Of a stretch of 64,000 bases of DNA, positions 10,031 to 22,015 are shown piece by piece. The stretch covers positions 248,001 through 312,000 of the forward strand of contig SAXG01000033.1 of assembly GCA_012932865.1 (NCBI GenBank), given 5' to 3'. The position numbers were made by a program, and so were the translations under genes. The notes below the pieces were generated by a model. The model was not told where the DNA came from and did not search any database. It saw only the letters and a program-made list of their open reading frames with translations. Origin of the DNA: Amylostereum areolatum. Its lineage: Eukaryota > Basidiomycota > Agaricomycetes > Russulales > Stereaceae. Within the stretch, counting starts at the first letter, position 1, and every line of letters begins with the position of its first letter.

Positions 10031-13000
10031 ATGCGCAAGTTTAAAGCTCTTCCGAAGATATTGAAGAAAGCAACCCAGCATTCCAAAAAGCTTGGATCTG
10101 CAGAACAAAGTGAGGATCGCCAGGCGGCGCCGATTGGGGTGTCCGATACAGGTGGGGGCCTGGCCGCAGAGCATACCGAGGTGCGTACACTCATTCGCGA
10201 TTCGTCTACGCTAATATTCACATGTGCACGAAGGCCGCTGCGACCCCGGAGCAGGGAGAGGAAGGGGGGCAAGCCACGCCAGCGCTGGCTGTGACGGTGA
10301 GGACGACACCCCGCGTATCTATATATTCGTGCCTAATAGGCGCCCTCAAACCCGCAGGAATCAAGGACTCCCTCCACTCCTACCCCTTCTCTGCCGTTGG
10401 TTCAGACCGTCTCTCCTCCTGTGTCCGACGACGACCGTGTCGAACTTACTCACGCGGTCGAAGAAACAACGGCCGCGTTCTCTGGGATACGGTCTCCCGG
10501 GGGCGGTGTCATGTCGGCGGTCTCTGGGTCGGAGGCAATACCGTCAACTATCATGGGACTATCTAGTGCGGGAGAGACGTGGGAGCTGCTCCTGAAGAAT
10601 GTCGGATTGTTTGTCTCCTTGATCGAAGGCATCGGCGAGGTGCGTCTGTCTCTTTTACCCAGGATCGGATTGCTCATTGACGACCGTTAGATTCACCCCT
10701 ACGCGAAGATGGCGGCCAGTATACTATCGGCGGTCGTGAAGGTGAGCCTCCTTTGTACTCATCGCGGCGCTTGTGCTCACGCGTTTGTTGTAGCCCATCC
10801 TCTCCCAGGACAAACGCGACAAGGCCGTCGCGAAGCTTTTGGAGACCATGCGTGACGTCTATGCCTACCTGTCTGCATCGGATGAGCTGAAGAATATCGA
10901 CGACCATCGGAAGACCGTCCTCCAACGCATATCACGCCAAACCGTCGAGTGTGCGTACTTCATTCGAGACTACTCCGACATCAAGAACTTCTGTAAGATT
11001 GCCACCGCTCGTCGTCGCTATACCTGTGCTGAATCGTAGTAGGGCTTCGAACCGCGAAGAATATCATCTCTGGACAGGACGTGGACAATCAAGTTACTCA
11101 ATACACAGCGGCTTTTACGGAGCTTCAAAATGTGTTCACGCACCGCGGTGTGCTGCAAATCGAGATCACAACGCTCCGTATTCTGTCTAACCTCGAGACT
11201 ATCGGTACGTGCTTCCTTCTCCATGGCCGGACATTCCTCTTACGCCGCCGTCATCCAGCGGCAAATGTAGAATTACTAAACCTCACCCACGCTCGCGCCG
11301 CCGGGATGAAGAAAACAAAGCAGTGTCTCCCGGGAACCCGCACGCGCACTCTGGATCGCCTCTCGGAATGGATCAACGGCCCCACAGACACTCGCGTATG
11401 CTTCCTCGTCGGCGGAGCGGGAACGGGCAAATCCGCCATCGCGCATGCCATCGGCGCTCGGTTCGAAGCCCTCGACCGCCTCGGATCTCTTTTCTGCTTC
11501 GACCGCAACTTCCAGGGCGACCGCCATCCTGAGTCGGTGTTCAGCACCATGGCGTGGAACCTTGCCTGTTGGGACCCCGGTTTCAAGCGCGCGCTGGCGG
11601 ACGTCATCAGCCGTCGCGGCTCGCTCGCGGACACCACCGACATCGTCTCCCAATGGGAACATCTCATTGTCGAACCGGCCAAAGACCTCACCGTCGCGGG
11701 CCCCGTTCTCCTCGTTGTGGACGCTCTCGACGAAAGCGGCGACAACAGTTCCCGAAGACTCCTTATCTCCTTCCTCACTACTCGCGTCGCGGATTTACCT
11801 CCCAACTTCCGCATCATCGTCACGTCACGTCCCGAGCCCGACGTCATGTCTGCCATCCGCAAGCAGCAGGATACATTGGTTCATTGCATAGATCTGGAGG
11901 CGCAGGGGGCTGAGGCTAAGGAAGATGTTCTAGTCTACATCCGCCATCGGTTTGCTCTCGCCGACGGACACCTGGATGATGCGCATCAACGACTGCTTGC
12001 AGAGAAGTCGGAAGGGTTGTTTCAGTGGGCTTTCACTGCCTGTGAGGTGGTTCTGGGACCCCGGACGGCGGGACTGACGCTTTTGGAGAGTGTGGATGAT
12101 CTTCTCCAGTCCATCAAACCAACCGGTCTTGTACCACTTGACGCGCTATACTCTGGGGTCCTTGCACAGGCTTTCAGTCAGGATAATGAGCGTGTCATGT
12201 CCCGTTTCCGGTCTGTCATGGCACAAGTTTTGAGTACTTTGGAGCCGTTGTCGGCCAATTCCTTGCATGATATCCGTCGCTGTTGGAGTGGCGATCCAGA
12301 AGATGAGATCACCATTATTATACCACACCTGGGTGCTGTCCTCAGTGGGGTCACAGACCGCAGTGCTCCTGTCCGGCCGTTTCACACCTCATTCCGTGAC
12401 TTCCTTACCACCCAAGCACGTAGCGGGATCTGGCACATTGATCAACAAGAGGGAAATCCCATCATGGGCCTTGGGTGTGTCCGACTCATGAATATGCATC
12501 TGCGATTCAATATCTGCCAGCTAGAAACATCCTATATTCCAAACAAAGATGTATCAAATCTGGCTGACCGTCTCAACAAATATGTTTCTCCTGCGCTTCA
12601 CTATGCTGTGCTATACTGGAAGGATCATCTTGACTTCTCATTGGGGGACTCTGACCTGCAGGATGCTGTTGAAAGATTTTTATATGATAAACTGCTCTTC
12701 TGGTTTGAGGTGTTGAGTCTTCTAGGGAAAGTCAATCAAGCTGCACGTGCCCTACACACTGCTATGAATTTATTTCGTGTAAGTTCTGTCAGTTCATATC
12801 CAGATCATGTATGATATTGAACTAGCCTTTTAGAATTCTCAAAAGACAACTATCCTGGGTTTTATACAAGATGCAGAGCACTTTGTCCGTCACTTTGGTT
12901 CAGTGATATCCCAATCTGTGCCACATCTTTACCATTCTGCAATACCCTTTTCCCCCACTAGTTCTGCAGTAGGAAACCACTATTCATCAAAGCTTCAATA

Positions 13001-15233
13001 TATTCCATACATTCATAACAAGAGGGAAAAATGGCCTGCACTACAGCAAATTCTGAGAGGTCATCATAATCCAGTTGATTGTCTTGCCTATTCTCCTGAT
13101 GGTGCCTACATTGTCTCGTGCTCAGTAGTGAAAAATTTCTTCCTCTGGGATGCAGAGACTGGGGAGAAACTAGAAGCTTCTTTTGAAGGTCATACTTCTA
13201 TGGTGAATTCAGTGGTTTATTCACCAGATGGCAACTACATTTCCTCTGGCTCAGATGATATGACTATTCAGATCTGGGATGCAAAGACAGGGGAAGCAGT
13301 AGGAGAGCCCCTGAAGGGTCATACAAAGGCTGTAAAAGCTGTTGCCTATTCACCAGATGGAACACACATTATTTCAGGCTCAGAGGATATGACTATCTGC
13401 ATCTGGAATGCAACAACTGGACAGCAAGTGAGGGATCCTCTTGAAGGTCACACTGGGGGTGTATATTCTGTGGCATATTCACCAGATGGCACACACATCA
13501 TTTCAGGCTCATCTGACATGACAGTTCGACTCTGGGATACAAAGACGGGGAAGGCAGTGGGAGATCCCCTAAAAGGTCACACAAGAGATGTATTATCTGT
13601 TGCATATTCCCCTGATGGCAATCACATATCTCTGGCTCTTGGGATGGTACAGTCTATATCTGGGATGTGAAGACAGGACAGCCAGCAGGTGAACCTATCA
13701 ATGGTTACTCCCCTGTTGCATATTCACCAGATGGAACCCATATTATATTTGCAAGAGGTGACACAATTTGCATCTGGAGTGTCAAAACAGGGGAAGTAGT
13801 AGGAAAACTGTCTAACCACTATACCAGTGGCACTTCCTGTGTTGCATATTCACCAGATGGAACCCACATTATCTCAGGTTCATATAACTTCACAATAGAT
13901 ATCTGGGATGCAGTAGTAAACCAGGCTCCTGATAACTCAGAGTTCCTTGACAATGATATTGCTAGCTTGACATCAGTCAATTCTGCTGTATATTCTCCAG
14001 ATGGTGCTCAGATCATTTTACATTCACATAATTCTCAAATAAATAGGTGGAATGCAGTGACTGGGCAGGCCATAGGTTATCCTCTTCATGGCACAAATGG
14101 TATAGCAACCTGCTTTGCATTGTCACCAGATGGAACTTGTGTTGTTCTGGGATATAATGATAAACCTGAGAACAATGCAATAAACTTTGAAATTTTGAAC
14201 ATGGAGACAGAGGGAGCAGAAAGAACACTCTATGAGGGCCTGGCCAAGGGTGTGAATTCTGTTGCATATTCACCAGATGGAACCCATATTGTGTCAATCT
14301 CATCTGATACAACAGTCTGCATCTGGGATGTACAATCTAAGGAGATGGTGGGGGAGCCTCGTAGCCTTTCTTTTACTAGTGGTATCACTGGCAATCATGT
14401 CCAGTACTCACCAGATGGAGCTCTTATTATCACAAGCTCAGTTGATGACACAAATATGGTAATCCATGTACTAGATGCAGAGACTGGTCAATTGGTGGCT
14501 GGGCCACATGAATGTCATATAGATGGTGGAGTGACTGCATACTCACCAGATTGCATTCATGTTGCAGTTAGTTCCTGGGATGAGATTCATATCTGGGATA
14601 TAAAGACAGGCAGTAAAGTGGGAGAGCCTCTTAAGAATCATATACATTGGCCCCAGTGGCCCTACTGGGCCACCCTGAGTTGACGCCATTGCATATTCAC
14701 CTAATGGAAGAAATATTGTCTCAGGGTCAGAACATGGAATAATCCACATTTGGGATATAGAAGCAGGGCAAACAGTGGGAGAGCCTATTTATGGCCACAT
14801 GCATAGGGTGGTATCTGTTGCATATTCACCTGATGGTACCAGCATTGTTTCATGCTCAGGAGACAACATGATTCATGTAATAGAGAGTGGGAAAGCACAG
14901 ACAGGTGAGTTGACACAGCTATATTGATCAATTCTTGGTTTTGACAGTACATCTATGTCCCCAGAACCCCCATACCCTTTGGAGAATTTTGCTGAAAGTC
15001 CCACACACACCTCAGAAAATTCTACCACACTTCGTGTTATGATGGACTTTTATGATGGATGGATTACCGACAAAGACCCTCGATTGCTTCTGTGGGTACC
15101 AGATGGTGGCTATCGGCACATGTTGCGATGGCCCGGGGTTGAGCATATCCCACGCCAAAAGAAAGAACTTCAGATTGACTTCAGCAATGTGCGACACGGA
15201 CGGGAGTGGGTGGATTGCATGGAGGATACTTAG
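10031..15233 (+). CDS. NACHT-WD40 STAND (NLR-like) protein, frameshifted
   Basis: A large signal-transduction NTPase of the fungal NLR-like type. Exons 1-4 start at 10031 (MRKFKALPKI), 10234, 10358 and 10691. They encode a helical N-terminal region with DKRDKAVAKLLETMRDVYAY and IRDYSDIKNF. The NACHT domain begins near 11330: Walker A is GGAGTGKSAIAHAIG, Walker B is VLLVVDALDESG and the sensor segment is FRIIVTSRPEPD. An intron at 12780 leads to about 13 WD40 units (YSPDG, SGS, IWDxxTG). The last exon after 14970 gives the family-typical C-terminus DGWITD, LLLWVP, IDFSN. The WD frame breaks near 13630 (one base missing) and near 14680, next to a hairpin. The WD part is much AT-richer than the NACHT part. 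In this class the WD array is thought to bind ligands and the NTPase to switch on oligomerisation. It may be a pseudogene or carry assembly errors. Confidence 0.85.
13050..14890 (+). repeat. WD40-encoding tandem repeat array
   Basis: About 13 degenerate units of roughly 125-135 bp. The core GCATATTCACCAGATGGAA-type string recurs almost unchanged (for example near 13480, 13720, 13850, 14265), followed by CACATTATTTCAGGCTCA-type strings. Such nucleotide identity points to recent amplification or gene conversion. One unit near 13700 is shortened in frame. Confidence 0.85.
14648..14672. repeat. Hairpin-forming inverted repeat inside a WD40 unit
   Basis: TGGCCC-TACT-GGGCCA (14657-14672) is a perfect 6-bp stem with a 4-nt loop. 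TGGCCCCAGT at 14648 can also pair with ACTGGGCCA. It makes this WD unit about 20 nt longer than its sisters and sits just before the frame-breaking TGA at 14681. Confidence 0.6.
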
Positions 15234-15239
15234 ACTCAG

Positions 15240-15899
15240 CAGGATATCAATCAAGGCACTGGATTGAACGTTACGTGGTGTAGCACAGTACAGCACAAAA
15301 TATACGTGGTCAAGATGAAGAGAGACAATCGTGGTCCGTGACTTGTGCGCATAGCGCGAGTCTTGTGGTAAAGGGATAGCAGAGTCGCCAACATTCAGAT
15401 GCAAGTATTCACGTAGAAGCGGCCAACGGTCGGCAAGACTGGAGACGACTTGGGTGGTGGGCGGCCGTGAGCAAAAGATCGCCATCGTCACAGGGTAGGT
15501 GGCGTTCGATGGATGTTCGATGTTCCCAAGTAATAATGCAGTGAGCGTAGGGCAACGTAAAGATAGGTCTCTAAAGACAGACGTAGGTTGCGGTCTCACG
15601 ACGTTCTGTACGCCAGCTTGATTAGAGAGTGCACGTAGGAAAGTGAACAGGAGATATACGTTCGACGCAGGAGGGCGCGCAGACTCGTCAACACGCGCTC
15701 GTCTTCTCCCAACTTCCAGCCTCGGATGTCGCTTGCGGGCCACTTGATGTTCGCCCTCTGTGCACGACGAGCGGCGGAGTATCCTCGGATCCTGCACGTA
15801 AGGCTTGCTGAGAGAGTGCGCACAAAGAAAGTCACACTGACGACAGACGTACGACGCGTAAGCCGAGTCCCAGGCTGACTCGTTCGCGTCATCGTACAC
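15240..15899 (-). pseudogene. Possible F-box/LRR gene remnant
   Basis: An open minus-strand frame with leucine-rich stretches such as RDLSLRCPTLTALLLG and SSLADRWPLLREYLHLNVG, which resemble the repeats of agaricomycete F-box proteins. No F-box, start exon or coherent gene could be assembled from the region up to 16360. The frame continues antisense across the end of the NACHT-WD40 gene, where it is only a shadow. Weak evidence; best read as a decayed relic. Confidence 0.3.
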
Positions 15900-17838
15900 G
15901 AGTCCTCGAACAAGCGGATGAGGCCTCTTCTTCTCGGAGTCGCTCGCTCGCGCGCGGGGTGAGGATCCAGAATTAAGGATGGGCTTCTGTGTTGGGAGGT
16001 GATCAGGGGGACATGAAACTGAAGAGGGAGAATGACGAACCTGGAATATTCCAATTCGACGCCTCGTCTCGCCACGCCCACCCTCTCAGACGTATACCCC
16101 TTCTCCTCTCCCTCCTCATCGCACTCGTCGATCGACCAAAGTACTCGGAGTAACCACGAGGAACCAGAGAGGGCACGAACGGCAGGTCTGGATAGGTTTC
16201 TTCGCATCGAGCACGATGTGAACATTCGGTGTGTGGATCTGGCGGCGTTGGAGGCGAGTGTGTCCAACTGTTGAAGCAAGGACGAGCGACGGTATAGATG
16301 TGATGCGCGTGCGGCAGGACTCTATGGGCCGAAAGCCATGAGGATGAGAGTACCATCGTTGATGGAAGTAGAACTCACCGAAAGCATCCTTTTTCGAGGG
16401 GTTTTCTTGAACATCAGAATGGGCCGGGGCCTATGAACGTTGGCATGGCGGGATGAAGGGAGTCTGAGTAGGTGACGAGAGGTTAAGACACTCGACGCGG
16501 TTCATAGAATTTGGCGGGGGAAAGAGCGCGTGACCGAACAAGGGAATAGGATCAAAAGGCCCCTGATACATGGGTGAGGAAGATAGGGAGGTCTTTGAGC
16601 GACAGAGCGGGGTCGAGGTCGAGCAGACCGTCGTCGTCACCGTTGAGAAAGAAAGGCGCCCGGGGCCGGGTGTCCGCCGACGCCGTCCGTTTGCGCCCAC
16701 GTGTCGACGGACACTCAGCGCTCAGCTTCCTCTCCGTCTTCTTCACCCGTTCTTCACCACCATCTTACTTTGACGGCCGAGCGCTGGCGTCGTAACTCCG
16801 ACTGGTCATCACGCACACATCATCGTAACGCTTGTAAGAAACCATTCGGACAAGTAGGCCGTTTATTTTCGTCGTCCGATAGCCTGGAGTCCTCTGGCAA
16901 TCCATCTCGTCGACAGGCATCGTTCTCACACGATATGGCTGATCCCGACATTGGTTGTGATTCCCGCAAGTGAAAATATTCGTCTGTGCTCTCCTGGGTA
17001 TAGTAGAACACCGACCAGCGCCCACCGACTCCGTGGCTCGAAGGTTTTTCGCGCGCCTTTTCCACTTTGTGCCTTCGTCGATGCCTGGTTTTGACGGCCG
17101 CTGTCAGACCATCGACCGTAGAGGGAAGATGCTTCAGATACTGTGCGTGAGTCCTACTCTGCGGGTTGTCTGTCCTTGAAACTGATGTAAGGCTGGCAGC
17201 CGTTGACGCGACCCGTCTGTAATCCACTCCTCACCATCGTCCTGCTCTCTGGTCTGTCAGCATGATGGACAGTAGACCTATGTGCGTTGGCCCCGGGTGT
17301 ATCAAGCAAAACGTATTGATGAATCGCGGGCGCCTGCTAAGAATGTATATCCCGCAAAGGAGAACGACGGCTGACCGCGTTTTTCAGACAGATGTCATGG
17401 TTCGATTATGTTATGGCTCTCTATCTCGCAGACACGCTTCAAAGCTCTCCATACATGAACGCCAACTCGGAAAGAACAATTTCGCTCGCCCTTGCCGTCG
17501 TCTGGACTTTGTTCCCAACATGACATCTGTACGCCTTCAATTTTCATGGTCAGTGTTCTTAGTCGCAAAAAAACAGCACTAGCTCTCGCATCTTCGGCAT
17601 GGCCAACCTCAAATTCTATCATACACACAGTGCGCTCTTTCTAAGTCGGCCATAAAGAGTGTGGACACGACGGGAAGCTGTCCAAGCCCGTTCGCCCCGT
17701 CTCTCCCGTCGCTACTTCCATAGCACCGTTGTGCGGCGAGTCAAGTGGATTTCACGCTATAACCCCCGCCTGGCACTCCCCACCATCCTCTCCTTTTCTT
17801 TCCCCCGTTCCCTCCCTCACGACCGTCCATAGCCACCT
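15900..17838. other. Intergenic, small unconvincing ORFs
   Basis: Several frames of 60-130 codons occur on both strands. The most gene-like is minus 16552-16746, whose product ends LLDLDPALSLKDLPIF, but it has no partner exon or domain. I see nothing I can name. Confidence 0.4.
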
Positions 17839-20300
17839 ATGTTTCTCCCCTCTCCCCCGCTCTACCTCCCCCCTCTCTCGCTCATCCTATTCTCCATTCT
17901 CCACCTTACCCCCAACAATGCGCAAATGCAAGTCTCTACCCGAACGACCCACGAGTAATATGGAGCGGCGCGTCCCTCACGCTGACCGCCGGCGCTGCGT
18001 CCTTCACCAACGCCGCAGCGTATGATGGCACCCGCCTGAACCCTCCCCCTGCACCGTCTCCGCCCATAGCGACCGCGTTCACGGTGCCGATTGCCGGCGA
18101 CGCAGGGAATGTGCCGAACCTGTCGATCCCGCAAAGCGGCGCCTTCGCCGGGTTTTCGATTGAGATGTCGGTCGCGACGCAAGTGTGTACGTCCCCGCTT
18201 TCTGCCTTCGCCCCCACGTCGCCCTCATCCGCGCTGCCCTGCCCGTCCAACCAGTGGGTAAAAACAGGTGTGGCCCGTTCGTTTTTGCTGAGTCCCTGCC
18301 TTGGTCGTAACGCGATGCGGTCCTCGCCAGCTCGGTGCTCTTCGTCCCCTTCCTGAATCTGCTGTCCAACATCGTCGCGCGGGCAGGCGGGGTACAGGTC
18401 CGCGTCGGGGGCAACACGCAGGAGGATGCGGAGCTGAAGGACAGTCTGCCGGACGGGACGATCCTCGCGAAGGACTACGCGAACATCTTCAACCCGACGG
18501 GCACGCCGCCGCTCGAATACACCCGCGACCTCGTGTATATGATGGGTAACATATCCAACCTCGTCAACGTGCGGTGGTACGCCGGTACGCTTCTGCTTTC
18601 ACGTACAGGACCGGATGCCACCGAAGCTGAAATATCGTAGGCATTCCGTTCTTCCAGACGGATCCCGTCTCGTTGGATATGGCGCTGCTCGCGCAAGAGG
18701 TGTTAGGAGACCGGCTCATTGCGTTGCAGGCGGGAAACGAGCCTGACCTGTACACCGTCAGAGGGCGCACGCATCGTCCCGCCGTAAGTACATCCACCAT
18801 TCGCCGCCACCGGACTTTGCCAGACTGACCTATCCCTATTCTTTGTAACAGGGATACGGACCTGCGAATTACACCGACGACATTGGGAACCTGATCGCAC
18901 AGGTATCTGCCAACGCGTCCCTTCCTCGACAGAACGACATCTGGCTCGTCCCGAGCATATCGTCGAAGTGGGAGCCGGACGACGTGTGGGACACCGGGAT
19001 TGTGGACGCCTACCTTAACAATCTCAATGCTCTGACGGTCCAACGGTATGACGTCTTCCTTCTGCTCTCCGTGTACACACTTACCATGTGCAGATACCCG
19101 CACAATAACTGCGCCTTCTTCTACCAAGACGCCCCCCTCGCGGACCCGCAAACCCTCTTCGCGGACTACCTTAATCACGCTTCGACCGTCGCCCTCGCGT
19201 CCACATACGCCTCGTCCGCCGCCCTCGCTGTCGCGCACGGCAAACCCCTGCTCATGTTCGAAACGAACACCGCGTCCTGCTCGGGCTTCGCAGGCCTCAG
19301 CGATGCCTTCGGCGCCGCACTCTGGGGGCTCGACTGGACGCTGACCCTCGCCGCGACCAACTTCTCCGGCGCGCTCTTCCACACGGGCGGCCAGCGCGCG
19401 TTCTACAACCCGTTCTCGCCCCCGCCGACGAACCAGTCCGCCTTCCGCCAGTGGACCGTCGGGCCAGTGTATTACTCAGCGCTGGCGGCGGCAGAGGTGT
19501 TTGGTCCCGGGAATGGGAGTCGGGTGGTGGATCTGGGGATGAACGAGGGGGAGGGGACCACGCCGGGATATGCGGTTTATGAGGGGGGTGTTCCGGTGAA
19601 GGTCGCGCTGTTCAATATGGCGGATGGGTCGGTCGGTGGGCAGGCGTATACGGCGAGCATCCAACTCGGTGGAGGGGCGCCGGAATCGGTCAAGGTCAAG
19701 TGGGTATACCTTTTTTTCAATGGGGAGAGGGAGGACTAACGTCGTCGTCGTTGAAAGACGGCTGAGCGCCAGTTCTGTTTCGCAGAAAGGAAACTTCACG
19801 TGGGCGGGACAAGTGCGTTTTCCCGGTCTCTTGTTCTGGCCAATTCACTCACTCCCTCACCATTTTTGTCGGGCTTTCAGACCTTTGGAAACGCCTTCGA
19901 GTCCGACGGCCGTTTGACAGGCGATCTCGCCATCGAAACCGTGCCCTGCGACGCCGCGACCAGCACTTGCAGCGTCTCCGTCCCCGCGCCCGGCTTCGCG
20001 CTCGTCTTCCTCACGGGCGCTGCCTTTGCGGGCGCCACGCCCGACGCGAGCGCCGTGCAGACGTTCCCCACGACGTACTTCACGCGCACGATTAACACGG
20101 CGCAGGTCGACCCGAGCGCGCTCGCGACGTCGAACGGGCACGCGGGCGCGTTCGGCGGGGGTGGGTTTTGGGCGACGAGTCCGGGGGACAGGGATCGATC
20201 GGGGTCGGCGGGGAGACTGGATGGTGCGCCGGGGGTAGGGATGCTCGCGGCAGTCGTAGGTGCTGTGGTGATGCTTGTGACGAGGACGCTCGGCGGTTAG
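17839..20300 (+). CDS. Glycoside hydrolase family 79-like, GPI-anchor type
   Basis: A secreted glycosidase of the GH79 (beta-glucuronidase/heparanase-like) group, common in white-rot fungi. From ASLTLTAGA (about 17960) the exons join well: to 18186, a 13-nt microexon 18255-18267, 18331-18584, 18641-18783, 18852-19046, 19094 to about 19700, a short KGNFTWAGQ exon, and the last to 20300. The acid/base glutamate lies in QAGNEPDLY and the nucleophile in LLMFETNTASC. VRVGGNTQE and WYAGIPFFQTDP are family-typical. The C-terminal beta domain ends in a Ser/Gly linker and a hydrophobic tail (VGMLAAVVGAVVMLV), fitting a GPI signal. A signal-peptide-like start at 17839 (MFLPSPPLYLPPLSLILFSIL) is one frame off the body, as if one base were missing near 17935. 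Start is therefore uncertain. Confidence 0.82.
18255..18267 (+). other. 13-nt microexon of the GH79 gene
   Basis: TGGGTAAAAACAG lies between CCAACCAG and GTGTGG. It supplies the LGKNS residues that bridge ATQV and SVLFVPFLNLL, keeping the frame and matching the family consensus. Confidence 0.75.
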
Positions 20301-20693
20301 GATTTTTTGGGGGGGAGGTTCAATGATGGACGTGTCTTAGCGTGCTTTCGTGTATGTGCTCCTTCGAGCGAACATTTACCTCCTATTTTCTCTGGGGCTT
20401 GGGTGGAACGGATGGGTGATTACCTTGGTACCATTTGCGTCTCCTCCTCCTCCTGTCAATGCGCCTGGTGAGTATCCCCGATCGATGCACGAACTTCCAC
20501 TGCGTCGAGGCTCGGCCATGCCTCGGGCTGGATGGTAAGCGCACGAAAGGATATGACTCTTGAGCAAAAGAACGTCTACAATCAGATGACCCGCCCAGGG
20601 TCTCACCGAGTCACACTTACTCAAAACCAACGATCGACACAAAACCGTTCGTCCTTCGCGCATCGCGCATCATTGCACCACAGCACGCTCACG
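20301..20693. other. Intergenic
   Basis: Short region between the GH79 stop and the PhzF start. No TATA box clearly placed and no coding signal. Confidence 0.5.
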
Positions 20694-21705
20694 ATGTCCT
20701 CTGAACCGACATCTCACCCCTTCATCGTCGGCAACGCGTTCACGAGCGACCTCGGCGGCGGCAACCCCGCCGCGATCGTCTTCCTCTCCTCCTCCGCGCT
20801 CGCCGCGCTCGCAGATGCCACGCGCCAGACGATCGCCGCGAACTTCAACCAGCCCATGACCGCGTTCGTCGCGCCCCTCCCGCCCGACGATCCCCACACC
20901 GCAAACCCGCACGCGGCGACGTTCGCCGTGCGCTACTTCACGACGACGCGGCAGGTCCCGTTGTGCGTGCACGCGACGCTCGTCGCCGCCAAAGCCATCT
21001 TCGCCTCCTCTACCTCCACTTCGCCCCTCGTCTCGCCTACCACCACCCTCCGCTTCATCACCGCGTCGACCGCCGTCACCGCCCGTCTCGTTCCGGGACC
21101 CCCCGCTGGCGTAGAGGTCGGCGTCTCCTACGCTACCCTCGTCCCGCTCCCCGATACCAATCCCCGCGGTGCGCGCCTCCGCGCCGCGGTCTCCAAGGCC
21201 CTCCCTCCGGGCGTCGACATCGTGTTCGCAGGCGGGGGAGAGGGGCCGTTCGAGGATTACGCGCTTGTGGAGATCGACACGCCCGACCTCGGCGCGGTCA
21301 AGGTCGACAAATCTGCGTTGGTGCGTACCCCCCGCACTATTGTCCTTCATCTGAGCTCATATTTCCTCTCCCCTCGCCAAGCTCGACTCGGGGTTCGTTG
21401 TGCACGTCCTCACCGCTCCGCCCGCCCGCCCCTCCACCGCCACCGCCACCCCAGACCACGCCTTCGAATCGCGCATGTTCGCCCCCGCCGCCGGCGTGCC
21501 CGAGGACCCCGTCTGCGGCTCCGCACATTGTCTCCTGGCGCCGTACTGGAGCGCGAAGCTTGCGCTCGAGGCGGGCACGGACGTGCGGGCGAAGCAGGTG
21601 ACCTGGAGGGGCGGAGATCTGGGGCTGACGATGGAGAGCGGGACGGGCGTATTGAGGTTGCGGGGGGAGGCGAGGATTGTGATGAGGGGCGAGGTGCTTC
21701 TGTGA
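20694..21705 (+). CDS. PhzF-family (phenazine biosynthesis-like) protein
   Basis: A member of the PhzF/PBLD isomerase-epimerase fold. The ATG at 20694 (MSSEPTSHPFIVGNAFTSD) is preferred over an upstream in-frame start because the family begins just before this strand. Conserved pieces in order: GGNPAAIVFL, NFNQPMTAFV, VRYFTTTRQVPLCVHATL and, after one intron (about 21320-21379), GVPEDPVCGSAHCLLAPYW. The usual PLCGHAT reads PLCVHAT here, so the glycine before the conserved histidine is replaced by valine. Length, about 317 residues, is normal. Fungal members are of unknown substrate; no phenazine pathway is implied. It converges on the GMC oxidoreductase gene 310 bp away. Confidence 0.85.
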
Positions 21706-22015
21706 GCGTTCAACGTTCAACGTTGGCGTTGGCGGCTGGTCGGGCTGGTTGAACGCACGATTCAACATCGTGCGAGTGGTGCGTGCTTGCACCGAGAACG
21801 GCGAGGGCGGAGGGGGAAAGGACTTATGCGAAAAGAACGCTGGAATCAGTGGACCATGACGAGACGGCGTACGCTGTATATCCTTCGCAGTAATTCTAGT
21901 ATTAGGGTGGTAGCGGAGCCTCGTCTTCCTCCCCAGCACAAAATCACATGACCGTGACTCCTCCCGTCGCCCACGGCCAACGCACCCACATACATCCGCC
22001 CAGCCTCAACAACAT

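Noticed and set aside
11036..11060. tRNA B-box-like GGTTCGAAGCC on the minus strand
   Set aside because: No A box or acceptor-stem pairing at the right distance, and the site lies at an exon border of the NACHT gene.
15012..15239. Minus-strand coding frame antisense to the NACHT-WD40 C-terminus
   Set aside because: The plus strand there encodes the family-typical C-terminal block, so the antisense frame is a shadow.
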